Source of the DNA: Aequitasia sp047973235
GTDB lineage: Bacteria; Bacillota; Clostridia; Lachnospirales; Lachnospiraceae
Assembly: GCA_047973235.1 (NCBI GenBank)
Contig: JBKEBP010000191.1
Coordinates: 5,141 to 69,140, forward strand
Reading direction: 5' to 3'
DNA: 64,000 bases
A model generated the notes under the pieces. It made no database searches. It saw only the letters and a program-made list of their open reading frames with translations, and was not told the DNA's origin. The translations under genes were made by a program, and so were the position numbers. Positions 25,201 through 32,582 of the stretch are shown one piece after another (position 1 is the first letter of the stretch; every line of letters starts with the position of its first letter).

Positions 25201-25291
25201 CAATGTAACCTCTTATTTCATGTTTTAGTTCCTTTGCTGCAACTGCAAAAGGTTTCTTCTTTTCTACATAAACTCTTCTTACGTTTCCCAT
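22235..25291 (-). CDS. purL: Phosphoribosylformylglycinamidine synthase, cut short by an amber codon
   Basis: PurL converts FGAR, ATP and glutamine to FGAM in purine synthesis. This is the long one-chain clostridial form. The ORF has 1018 residues and ends in TAG at codon 1019, while the joined frame to 21542 would be 1249 residues, the normal size. The synthetase core is intact: TYWSDHCRHTTFSTEL, NFKNETHNHPTEIEPFGGAAT, LGGRTGRDGIGGATGSS and ALLGAYNAQLGFGLPSIGGK. The last residues, PVMPGTNCEYDSKNEFERAG, are the first strand and helix of the glutaminase domain, so the domain is cut early. I chose the start MGNVRRVYVEKKK (25291) after AAAGGA; the longer frame to 25357 has no family match. Without the glutaminase domain only ammonia-driven activity could remain. 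Confidence 0.88.
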   Translation of the reverse strand: MGNVRRVYVEKKKPFAVAAKELKHEIRGYIGIESVDNVRILIRYDIENVSEETFNIACNGVFAEPPVDTIYHEKFDIQGNAKVFSVEYLPGQYDQRADSAEQCIGFINEDENPIIRTASTYVVEGMISDEQLTAIKNHCINPVDSREASAIKPETLLTNFNEPEDVIIFDGFKDLNENELNSLYMSLGLAMTFKDFLHIQNYFRTEENRNPSMTEIRVLDTYWSDHCRHTTFSTELTEVSFGNGDYKKPIEETYKQYLSDHSDIFKGREDKFVCLMDLALMAMRKLKKEGKLEDQEETDEINACSIVVPVSIDGKEEEWLVNFKNETHNHPTEIEPFGGAATCLGGAIRDPLSGRTYVYQAMRVTGAADSRTSVKDTLEGKLPQKKIVREAAQGYSSYGNQIGLATGLVKEIYHPNYVAKRMEIGAVLGAAPRRAVRRLTSDPGDIIILLGGRTGRDGIGGATGSSKVHTEDSTKESGAEVQKGNPPTERKIQRLFRREEVSFLIKKCNDFGAGGVSVAIGELADGLTIDLDKVPKKYAGLDGTEIAISESQERMAVVVDPADVEQFMLYSKEENLESTVVATVTSEPRLILKWRGKTIVDLSREFLDTNGAHQETKVEVEIPHKSGSTFVLPNVKDVRTKWIEVLSDINVCSQKGLVEMFDSSVGASSVFMPYGGEKQLTETQTMVAKLPVLSGDCETVTMMSYGFDPYLSSWSPFHGAIYAVVESVAKIVASGGDYKKIRFTFQEYFKRMKDNPKRWGQPFAALLGAYNAQLGFGLPSIGGKDSMSGTFEDIDVPPTLVSFAVDIAKEEDIITPEFKSAGNEVVLLRIERDEYDMPIYDSIMALYDALYQDIIEGRVISAYALDRQGVVPAISKMAFGNSLGFSVNNNLKESDLFAPEFGSIMVEVKQGAFVSFDSTLIGVIEKEAVFKYKDMSISLDEAINAWKSPLENVFATVSEENSSETIETSIYETNDIYICKNKIAKPTVFIPVMPGTNCEYDSKNEFERAGANVTKRVF

Positions 25292-25392
25292 TTGTTTTCC
25301 TTTCAACTCGTTATAATCACCTAGCATTTGTTTTCCATTCAATATTATCATAATCAATATTATTAGTAAAATTAATATATATCTAATTGTAA

Positions 25393-26100
25393 TTATAAAC
25401 TGTCCTTATGTTTTCTCCATACAAATAAACCAGTAAACACCGCCCCAATAGCTGTAAGTAATGCTGCAAACACTTTGATAATCCTATATAACATATCGTA
25501 AAAGAAACCTTCCGGCAGCATCCGAATCATATAATCAGTATTGTAATCAAACATCCACTCATCGTTATTAAAAAATATCTCATGGAAGATTGTAAAGTAC
25601 TTATTAAAATCCATTGCAAACAGTCTTCCTATGACACCGGCAAATATCATATAAATTACAAACGAAATCAAAAAAGCTTTCGGTAGTATAAGCATGGATT
25701 CCTTTCTTGAAACTATTATTATTCCTATTAAAAGAATAATTGAAATTACAAGGCTAATATTGCGAAGTCTAAGACCTCCCAAAAATAAATCCTTAACCTC
25801 TTCCATGTGAAATCTATCCTGTTCATTAAAAAAATCTTGAACTTCCCCATCTACCTTAGTGGTGATAGATAGCTCATCTTCGTCTCCTATTAAATATCGC
25901 ATCATATAATTTGATACGACCATGACTTGATCTAGCGACATATTAAGTGCTTCTGTCACCTCATACTTCTCATACTCTTCTCTGTAAAATGAATATTTGC
26001 TATCACCATACACTGCCACTTGAAAAGCTGTTATCAAAACAGAAAAAATCAATAGTATCATAGCTATTACAGCTACCAGTTTTATGCCTTTTTGCTTCAA
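25393..26100 (-). CDS. DUF1461 (TIGR01906) membrane protein, Lit-like
   Basis: A 235-residue integral membrane protein with about four hydrophobic helices (about 7-28, 110-130, 137-157 and 200-225). Family features are the extracytoplasmic segment EQDRFHMEEVKDLF and a second His in FTIFHEIFFNNDEW. As I recall, Lit, the lipoprotein intramolecular transacylase of Enterococcus and Bacillus that makes lyso-form lipoproteins, belongs to this DUF1461 family and needs two conserved His. The two His here may be the counterparts. It lies about 100 bases upstream of purL with no clear functional link. The family is well supported; the Lit activity is inference. Confidence 0.78.
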   Translation of the reverse strand: MKQKGIKLVAVIAMILLIFSVLITAFQVAVYGDSKYSFYREEYEKYEVTEALNMSLDQVMVVSNYMMRYLIGDEDELSITTKVDGEVQDFFNEQDRFHMEEVKDLFLGGLRLRNISLVISIILLIGIIIVSRKESMLILPKAFLISFVIYMIFAGVIGRLFAMDFNKYFTIFHEIFFNNDEWMFDYNTDYMIRMLPEGFFYDMLYRIIKVFAALLTAIGAVFTGLFVWRKHKDSL

Positions 26101-26146
26101 AAATTTTGTCTCCTCTTCTATATGTCGACAGCGACTAAGCTTGATA

Positions 26147-26893
26147 TTATTGTATCCTCTGTCTCACTATCTCATAAGCTAAAACGCCTGCTGCAACAGA
26201 TGCATTTAAAGAATCAATATTACCTTTCATCGGAATCTTAGCAACAAGATCACAGTTCTCTTTCACAAGTCTGCTTATACCTTCGCCTTCACCTCCAATT
26301 ACCATACCGATAGGACCTGTAAGATTCAACGAATACATTGTGTCACCGCTCATATCTGCACACACAAACCACAAACCTTTAGATTTTAGTTCATCAATAG
26401 TCTTAGTTATATTTGTCACTTTTGCAACCGGAGTATAATTAATCGCTCCTGCAGAAGTTTTGGCTACTGTATATGTAAGTCCGACTGCACGTCTTTTAGG
26501 TATAATAACACCGTGAGCACCAACCTGATTAGCTGTACGAATAATAGCTCCAAGATTATGGGGATCCTCTATTCCATCGAGAATAAATATAAATGGATCT
26601 TCATTTCTCTCCTTTGCAAGCATGAGCATATCCTCAACTTCACTATATTTATAAGAAGCTACGTATGCAATAACGCCCTGATGTTTACCATCCTCAGATA
26701 TCTGATTAAGTCTCTCTTTAGTTACAAAATTCAGAATAATATCAGCCTTTCTGGCTTCTCTTATTATAGACTGTATTGGTCCATCTTTACATCCGTCTAA
26801 TATAAATAACTTATCAACGGGTTTTTGTGCTTTCAATGCTTCTAATACTGCATTACGTCCTTCTATAGTTCCTTCTGACTCTCTATCACTCAT
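26147..26893 (-). CDS. rlmB: 23S rRNA (guanosine-2'-O)-methyltransferase, RlmB-like SPOUT enzyme
   Basis: A 248-residue TrmH/SpoU-class methyltransferase, expected to methylate G2251 of 23S rRNA. An N-terminal substrate-binding domain (about 8-80, EGRNAVLEALKAQKPVDKL) precedes the knotted SPOUT domain, with motif 1 ILDGIEDPHNLGAIIRTANQVGAHGV, motif 2 MVIGGEGEGISRLV and motif 3 IPMKGNIDSLNASVAAGVLAYE. It overlaps mrnC by eight bases and is the last gene of the cysE-cysS-mrnC-rlmB operon, a common clostridial order. Confidence 0.92.
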   Translation of the reverse strand: MSDRESEGTIEGRNAVLEALKAQKPVDKLFILDGCKDGPIQSIIREARKADIILNFVTKERLNQISEDGKHQGVIAYVASYKYSEVEDMLMLAKERNEDPFIFILDGIEDPHNLGAIIRTANQVGAHGVIIPKRRAVGLTYTVAKTSAGAINYTPVAKVTNITKTIDELKSKGLWFVCADMSGDTMYSLNLTGPIGMVIGGEGEGISRLVKENCDLVAKIPMKGNIDSLNASVAAGVLAYEIVRQRIQ

Positions 26894-27341
26894 TATTATC
26901 CTCCACAGCTACATTTGACAAACCTATTTTTATTAGTTCAACAATTCTCCCATACTCATGTTTTAAATATAAATACCCTATCAATGCTTCAAACCCGGTT
27001 GCTCTTCTATAGTCTGTCACAGACTGATTCTTTGCAGTAGAAACACTTTTAGTATTTCTGCCGCGTTTAAAAACATCATGTTCTTCTTGCGTTAGCATTT
27101 CCTGAATCGTCCTCATCATAAGCGACTGCGTCTTAGCATTAACCAAATGACTCGTTTCTTCATGAAGTTTATTAACCTGTTTATTACCTCTTCCAACATT
27201 TATAGTCTTTATTACAAGGTCATATACACAATCCCCTATATACGCAAGTGTTAAAGGAGAGTATTCACTAAGATTTACCTCTTCTATTTTAAAGTTTTCC
27301 TTGATTATCGCATCAAAAGACTTCTCTATGCCTTCTTCCAT
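26886..27341 (-). CDS. mrnC: Mini-ribonuclease 3
   Basis: This double-strand RNase lacks a dsRNA-binding domain and matures 23S rRNA. The 151 residues have the RNase III signature in LTLAYIGDCVYDLVIKT, with the conserved Asp, and the second acidic region in TGFEALIGYLYL (Glu). It overlaps cysS by 16 bases and rlmB by eight. Confidence 0.93.
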   Translation of the reverse strand: MEEGIEKSFDAIIKENFKIEEVNLSEYSPLTLAYIGDCVYDLVIKTINVGRGNKQVNKLHEETSHLVNAKTQSLMMRTIQEMLTQEEHDVFKRGRNTKSVSTAKNQSVTDYRRATGFEALIGYLYLKHEYGRIVELIKIGLSNVAVEDNNE

Positions 27342-28729
27342 TTAACTCCCTCTCTAGTATCTTCAAGAACAATACCTCTTTCAAGTAGCTCATCGCGTAT
27401 TTCATCTGATCTTTTGAAGTTCTTGTTTTTTCTTGCAATTTGCCTCTCATCAATAAGTGCTTCTATTTCCTCAGCAAGTATATCATCTTTTTTGTCAACA
27501 ATCAGACCGCATACATCACTTAGTTCCACAAGCAAATCAAATAATTTATGCAGATATGCTTTTGAGCTATTTTCATCTGTATTACTATTAACAAATCTTA
27601 CAAGATCAAATATTGCAGAAAGCGCATCTGCTGTATTAAAATCATCATCCATGGCTTTTTCAAATGAAGTTCTAAATTCTGCTGTTTCCATAAACTTAGC
27701 ATTCTCAACTTCCGTAATGTCTCCCTCGGCATTTCCCATAAGATATTTAAGATTATCTGTCGCATTTATAATTCTATCTAATCCATTTTTAGCCGCATCC
27801 ATCAAATCCGCACTAAAATTAAGTGGGTTTCTATAATGTGCTCCCAGCATAAAGAATCTAAGTATCTGTAAATCATATTTATCACTTATTTCTCTTACTG
27901 TTCTGAAGTTCCCTAATGACTTACTCATCTTTTTATTATCTATATTCAAAAAAGCATTGTGCATCCAATATCTTGCAAATTCTTTACCGGAACAAGCTTC
28001 ACTTTGAGCAATTTCATTTTCATGATGCGGAAAAACTAAATCTTCTCCACCTGCATGAATATCTATCTCTTCTCCCAAGTATTTCTTTGCCATTTCCGAA
28101 CACTCAATATGCCATCCGGGACGTCCATCACTCCAAGGAGATGACCATGACGGTTCTCCTTCTTTCTTTGGTTTCCATAATACAAAATCAAGTGGATCTT
28201 CCTTTTCAGCAGCACCACTTACTTTTAAAACACGTTCGCCCGTACGCAAATCATCAAGATTCTTGTGGGATAACTTACCATAATCCTTGAATTTTCTTGT
28301 TCTATAATAGACTGTACCGTTTTTATTATACGCATATCCTTTATATATCAAGGTGTCAATCATATCAACCATACCACCGATTTCCTGTGTAGCCAGAGGA
28401 TGAGTTGTTGCGGGCATAATATTCATTCCCTGCATATCTTTTTTGCATTCCTCTATATATTTTGTAGAAATCTCATCTGCGCTAACACCTTCTTCCATCG
28501 CTCTGTTTATAATCTTATCATCCACATCAGTAAAATTTGACACAAAATTAACTTCATAACCTTTATATTCGAAATATCTTCTAACCGTATCAAACACTAT
28601 CATTGGTCTTGCATTTCCAATATGTATATAGTTATAAACTGTCGGTCCACACACATACATCCGAACCTTTCCTGCTTCTATGGGTACAAATTCTTCCTTC
28701 TGTCTCGATAGTGTATTATATATCTTCAT
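27326..28729 (-). CDS. cysS: Cysteinyl-tRNA synthetase
   Basis: This class I synthetase charges tRNA-Cys. The 467 residues include the zinc-binding Cys in MYVCGPTVYNYIHIGNARP, which also holds the HIGH-like motif, then GWHIECSEMAKKYLG and EDLVFPHHENEIAQSEA (zinc ligands), and the KMSKSLGNF loop. The DALR-type anticodon-binding tail is present. It overlaps cysE by 14 bases and is governed by the Cys T-box upstream of cysE. Confidence 0.97.
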   Translation of the reverse strand: MKIYNTLSRQKEEFVPIEAGKVRMYVCGPTVYNYIHIGNARPMIVFDTVRRYFEYKGYEVNFVSNFTDVDDKIINRAMEEGVSADEISTKYIEECKKDMQGMNIMPATTHPLATQEIGGMVDMIDTLIYKGYAYNKNGTVYYRTRKFKDYGKLSHKNLDDLRTGERVLKVSGAAEKEDPLDFVLWKPKKEGEPSWSSPWSDGRPGWHIECSEMAKKYLGEEIDIHAGGEDLVFPHHENEIAQSEACSGKEFARYWMHNAFLNIDNKKMSKSLGNFRTVREISDKYDLQILRFFMLGAHYRNPLNFSADLMDAAKNGLDRIINATDNLKYLMGNAEGDITEVENAKFMETAEFRTSFEKAMDDDFNTADALSAIFDLVRFVNSNTDENSSKAYLHKLFDLLVELSDVCGLIVDKKDDILAEEIEALIDERQIARKNKNFKRSDEIRDELLERGIVLEDTREGVKWKKA

Positions 28730-29384
28730 TTCTAATCACCTCATCTTTTTCTAGTGTTCTAATTCGTTTCTTTAGACTCTTCACTTCACAATTTAGCCTT
28801 TCAAACTCAACCTGCACAGGATCCGGTAGATCAGTTTGATTCATATCATCTCTCGGTATCTTTTGATCGTTCTTTCTAACTATTCTTCCCGGTACACCCA
28901 CAACCGTACAATTTGGTGGTATCTCTTCAAGAACAACAGAGCCAGCTCCTATTTTACTGTTTTCTCCAATTGTAAAAGATCCTAATATCTTTGCTCCCGC
29001 ACTTACCATGACATTATCTTCCAATGTTGGATGTCTCTTACCCTTTTCCTTACCGGTTCCTCCTAGCGTTACCCCCTGATATAGTGTAACATTATTGCCA
29101 ATAATAGCAGTCTCTCCTATAATAACACCACTTCCGTGATCTATAAAGAGGCCTTTTCCAATTGTTGCTCCCGGATGTATTTCTATACCGGTCTTGCGTA
29201 CGCCTCTTTGTGAAATCCATCTTGCTAGAAAGTATCTATTCCTAAGCCATAATTTATGTGCCAATCTGTATCGCAGTAATACTTTAAAACTCGGATATAG
29301 AAAGACCTCCATGTTAGACCTTATTGCAGGATCCCTTTCTCTTATCACCTTTATTTCGTCCTTAACGTATGATATAAATCCCAT
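28716..29384 (-). CDS. cysE: Serine O-acetyltransferase
   Basis: The first step of cysteine synthesis: serine plus acetyl-CoA gives O-acetylserine. The 222 residues form the left-handed β-helix, with hexapeptide repeats from IEIHPGATIGKGLFIDHGSG (catalytic His) to GNNVTLYQGVTLGGTGKE and KILGSFTIGENSKIGAGSVV. The C-terminal coil FERLNCEVKSLKKRIRTLE is longer than the minimum. It is the first gene after the T-box, so amino-acid synthesis and tRNA charging share one cysteine-tRNA signal. Confidence 0.95.
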   Translation of the reverse strand: MGFISYVKDEIKVIRERDPAIRSNMEVFLYPSFKVLLRYRLAHKLWLRNRYFLARWISQRGVRKTGIEIHPGATIGKGLFIDHGSGVIIGETAIIGNNVTLYQGVTLGGTGKEKGKRHPTLEDNVMVSAGAKILGSFTIGENSKIGAGSVVLEEIPPNCTVVGVPGRIVRKNDQKIPRDDMNQTDLPDPVQVEFERLNCEVKSLKKRIRTLEKDEVIRNEDI

Positions 29385-29446
29385 TCAGTCACTCCTTATA
29401 TATTTTTTTATTGAAGTTAATAGGTTCAAATAACTATTCTAATATA

Positions 29447-29690
29447 TAAAAAAATCTCTTGTTTGCATTTTAGCAAACAAGAGACGATATTAATCGTGGT
29501 TCCACTCTTTATTTCGGAAATAATCCGCTCATAGACACTTAACGCGTGTAATACGAATCCGGCTACTAGCTTCACCAAATCAACTCCCGAATGCACTTCA
29601 TATACACTTCTCCATAAGGCTACTTCCAGCCGAGGGCAGCCTCTCTCTCTATGTTTCATGCATATTACTCTTTCGCTCAAAGTTATTTAC
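29447..29690 (-). promoter_or_regulatory. T-box riboswitch, cysteine-specific
   Basis: A leader of about 240 bases upstream of cysE-cysS. The T-box core AAAGAGTGGAACCACG (minus strand, within 29491-29510) matches the GGTGGNACC consensus except at the edges. Stem I contains an AGGCTGCC-type segment, and a TGC specifier codon, followed by A, lies at 29595-29593. The terminator helix (arms 29455-29466 and 29473-29484) is followed by seven T. Uncharged tRNA-Cys should pair and allow read-through. Confidence 0.92.
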
Positions 29691-29695
29691 ATTGT

Positions 29696-29724
29696 ATTTT
29701 ATAGAAACAACTTTGTTTTGTCAA
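29696..29724 (-). promoter_or_regulatory. Promoter of the cysE operon
   Basis: On the minus strand TTGACA (29719-29724) and TAAAAT (29696-29701) are 17 bases apart, directly upstream of the T-box leader. Confidence 0.8.
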
Positions 29725-29740
29725 TTGATTTCAGATTAAT

Positions 29741-31033
29741 TTACCAATATCTTCTGACTCCAAGAACCGTCTTGTAATTTACCGGTGATGTAGTCTTCAC
29801 TCCTCCTATAGGATAAGCACCCGGTTGTGATGCATGAACAATCGTATTATTGCCTATGAATATTCCTACATGTCCCGCATAACATATGACATCTCCCGGC
29901 TGCATCTGAGCATAAGATACTCCTCTGCCTCCTGCTAAAAGTGATGCTGACTGTCTAGGGGTCGTTATGCCAAACATACGATGAATTTGATAAACAAATC
30001 CTGAACAATCAATTCCTGTTGTAAGGCTATTTCCACCATAAACATATGGTGCTCCAATGTACTCAAGTCCCTTAGCTGCTATTGCTGCTCCTACAGATGA
30101 ATCACCGCCCGGATCAACAACTTGGCTCCCTGAACCTTGGTTACTATTACCGGTTCCCGATGCCCCTCCGGTATTTGATTCCGTTGTCGTACCTGAGCCG
30201 CTATTGGTATTATTGTTTGTATTATTATTTGTATTATTACTGCTTGTATTGTTGCTGCTTGTATTGTTACTGCTTTCTGTATTGCTGTTCGTATTGCCAC
30301 TTGTATTTCCCGTACCACCTGCTGATACAGTTTGACTTGAATCACCGGTCGTATCAGTAAACACCGGTGTACTAGCAACTTCCTGCGTTATTTCTTTAAG
30401 TCTTTGTTCTGCTTCTGCTTGTGCAACTTTAAGTTTTGAATCAAAATCGGCTATTTGACCCCTTAGTTCATTCAAAGTACTATTAAGATATGCTTGCTGT
30501 TCCTCCATTATAACGGCCATGTGCTCCATTTCCGACATACCTTCTTCATAAGCAAGTTTAGCATTTTCCAGCACTTCTTTAGCATCAATATAAGCATTTA
30601 ACATATTTCTGTCATATTCCTGAACATTGTTTGCGTATTCAATTTTATTGACCATATCTGCATAGTCTTTTGCACCGGTCCAAATCTCTAAAAAGCCAAT
30701 ATCTCCTGACTCATAGAGATAGCGAATTCGAAGTTTCATATCTTCAAATTGTTTCTGCTCCGCTTCTTTTGCAATCTCGACTTCCTGACCTGCACTTTCT
30801 ATTTTACTTTCCTGATTGACAATATCAAGCTGCAATGCCTTATACTCAACAAGAAGTGATACTAACTGTTCATTAACATCATTAGCCGCACTTTGTGTTG
30901 CTGACTTAGATGCTTCTAAGGTAGAAATATCACTTGATGTTTCTGTAGTATTAGGTGTTGCATTTGCAGGAAAACTAAAAAAAGCGCTCACCACAAAAGA
31001 TGCGATGAGCGCATATATTACCATTTTTTTCAT
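29741..31033 (-). CDS. Secreted NlpC/P60 peptidoglycan hydrolase, Asn/Thr-rich linker
   Basis: A 430-residue exported cell-wall hydrolase. A signal peptide (MKKMVIYALIASFVVSAFFSF, ending near AFSFPANA) is followed by a long coiled coil (about 30-225) of the CwlO/RipA type. Then comes a linker of about 80 residues, mainly Asn, Thr, Ser and Gly with NNTS/NNTN repeats, and a C-terminal NlpC/P60 domain (about 310-430). The catalytic Cys is in GIDCSGFVYQIH and the His in YAGHVGIFIG. I use ATG 31033, where the signal peptide begins; the longer frame to 31093 has no sense as a leader. It is the least similar of three neighbouring hydrolases and has its own promoter region. It likely cleaves D-Glu-diaminopimelate bonds. 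Confidence 0.9.
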   Translation of the reverse strand: MKKMVIYALIASFVVSAFFSFPANATPNTTETSSDISTLEASKSATQSAANDVNEQLVSLLVEYKALQLDIVNQESKIESAGQEVEIAKEAEQKQFEDMKLRIRYLYESGDIGFLEIWTGAKDYADMVNKIEYANNVQEYDRNMLNAYIDAKEVLENAKLAYEEGMSEMEHMAVIMEEQQAYLNSTLNELRGQIADFDSKLKVAQAEAEQRLKEITQEVASTPVFTDTTGDSSQTVSAGGTGNTSGNTNSNTESSNNTSSNNTSSNNTNNNTNNNTNSGSGTTTESNTGGASGTGNSNQGSGSQVVDPGGDSSVGAAIAAKGLEYIGAPYVYGGNSLTTGIDCSGFVYQIHRMFGITTPRQSASLLAGGRGVSYAQMQPGDVICYAGHVGIFIGNNTIVHASQPGAYPIGGVKTTSPVNYKTVLGVRRYW

Positions 31034-31167
31034 ACTCTCACCCAACCTATTAATTATTTTATCGAATCCCCATTCAATAATAAAATCACACACGTCTCCC
31101 CACGTGATAGAGTAAGAATACTATATTTTTCTGACAATTACAATACTTTTTATTAATTGTTCACATT

Positions 31168-32289
31168 TTACCAATAACGTACATAAGCTACTGCACGATC
31201 ACCACTAACTTTCACAACATCACCCGGCTGTGGTGCTTCTATCATCTGTCCGCCGCCAATGTATATTGCTACGTGACCCGGCATCCAACAAATATCTCCG
31301 GGTTGTGGGCTTGATACTATTTGTCCACTTGCGTATTGTTCTCCTGAAGTTCTTGGAATACTAATACCTGCTGCTCTATGTGCATATTGTGTTAGGCCTG
31401 AGCAATCAAGTTGTGATCCTGGAGAAGTTCCTCCCCATACATAAGGAACACCAAGTTGACTATATGCTGCTGAAACTATAGCCTGTGCTACCGATGTATT
31501 TCCTTGACCTTGATATGAAGCTGCCGGTGTTGTATATGTTCCACGATTTGTGGACGTACTTCCACCTCCAACAGTGTTTGCTTGAGATTGAGATTGAGTC
31601 TGTGCTTGCTGTCTTGCTGCCTGCGCCTGTGCGCTTTGTCTTGCCTCTTCTTGTCTGGCAGATTCTGCCTGCATTATTGCATTTTGTAACTCGGACCCTA
31701 AATTACTTGCATCCGCTTTAGCACTTTCTAATAGTGAACTTATCTGTTCCTTTTTGGATTCAAATTCTGTCTGCTGACTTTCAAGTGTAGTCATCTTATT
31801 ATCTAGCTGTGATTTCAAGTCTTTAATACTATCTAATGTGGTCTCATATTCTTTTAGTTTCTTTCTATCATACTCATGAACGTTTTGTACATATTCTGCA
31901 TTTGTAACAAGCTCTGAAAAGCTATCTGACTCCAGATAGTATTCCATATCAGCAGTAACACCTCCGGATTCATACATAAACTTTATACGAAGTTTCATAT
32001 CTTCGTTTTGTTTGTCAGCTTTCTTCTCAGCAGCCTCTAAATCGGTTTGGGCTTTAGTTACTGCCTCGCCTGTTGAAATAATATCGCTCTCCAACTCATC
32101 AATCTTGCCTATAAGCTCAGTATACTGCGCCTGATATTGAGACACTTCAGCATCTTTTGCTGATTTTTGCTGTTCAAGTGTCTTTTGTTTTTGTTCCAAA
32201 TCTGATGATGATGGTGCTGCAAGTGCAGGCACTACTATCATAGAACTAATTAGAATTGATGCTAGAACTATACGTATCGTTTTCTTCAT
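31168..32289 (-). CDS. Secreted NlpC/P60 peptidoglycan hydrolase
   Basis: A 373-residue hydrolase with a signal peptide (KKTIRIVLASILISSMIVVP, cleavage near ALAAP), a coiled coil to about residue 235, a Gln/Ala/Ser-rich linker and a C-terminal NlpC/P60 domain. The catalytic Cys is in QLDCSGLTQYAHR and the His in MPGHVAIYIGGG. It is close to the next gene (32583-33722) over its whole length, including the first residues MKKTIR and the bases before the ATG, which marks a tandem duplication. It has its own promoter at 32344-32373. Confidence 0.92.
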   Translation of the reverse strand: MKKTIRIVLASILISSMIVVPALAAPSSSDLEQKQKTLEQQKSAKDAEVSQYQAQYTELIGKIDELESDIISTGEAVTKAQTDLEAAEKKADKQNEDMKLRIKFMYESGGVTADMEYYLESDSFSELVTNAEYVQNVHEYDRKKLKEYETTLDSIKDLKSQLDNKMTTLESQQTEFESKKEQISSLLESAKADASNLGSELQNAIMQAESARQEEARQSAQAQAARQQAQTQSQSQANTVGGGSTSTNRGTYTTPAASYQGQGNTSVAQAIVSAAYSQLGVPYVWGGTSPGSQLDCSGLTQYAHRAAGISIPRTSGEQYASGQIVSSPQPGDICWMPGHVAIYIGGGQMIEAPQPGDVVKVSGDRAVAYVRYW

Positions 32290-32343
32290 ATTTTAAACTC
32301 ACCTTATAATTTATTGTATTTTTGCTACAAATTGCCTATTACT

Positions 32344-32373
32344 ATTATACTCACAGGTGATTATAACTCTCAA
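32344..32373 (-). promoter_or_regulatory. Promoter of the NlpC/P60 gene at 31168-32289
   Basis: On the minus strand TTGAGA (32368-32373) and TATAAT (32344-32349) are 18 bases apart, about 55 bases before the ATG. The remaining AT-rich part of this gap holds no gene. Confidence 0.7.
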
Positions 32374-32545
32374 AAAAGATACTTTCAAGTTTTATTTAAC
32401 ACTTTTGTAACATTTCATAAATATCTCGTTTTATGTCATTTCTATTCGTATTATTTAATATTTTTGTAGTTGCTTTATATGTTTATTATATTTATTTTGG
32501 TAAGTATAGTTTGTTTTACTATTATCAATACTTATACGCAAAAAA

Positions 32546-32568
32546 GGAGATAGAATAATTCTATCTCC
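32546..32568 (-). terminator. Intrinsic terminator after the third NlpC/P60 gene
   Basis: GGAGATAGAAT pairs perfectly with ATTCTATCTCC around one central base and is followed by a run of T on the minus strand, about 15 bases past the stop codon. Confidence 0.85.
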
Positions 32569-32582
32569 AAACTTCTTTACTT

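Noticed and set aside
29426..29680. 84-residue open frame
   Set aside because: It lies wholly in the Cys T-box leader and terminator; the sequence is explained by RNA structure.
30180..30300. Short-spaced repeats that look like a CRISPR or microsatellite
   Set aside because: They are Asn/Thr/Ser codon repeats in the linker of the NlpC/P60 protein, read in its frame; there are no spacers.
30057..30360. Long plus-strand open frames opposite the NlpC/P60 gene
   Set aside because: They are antisense shadows of the repeat linker, with Leu/Val/Tyr runs and no start signals.
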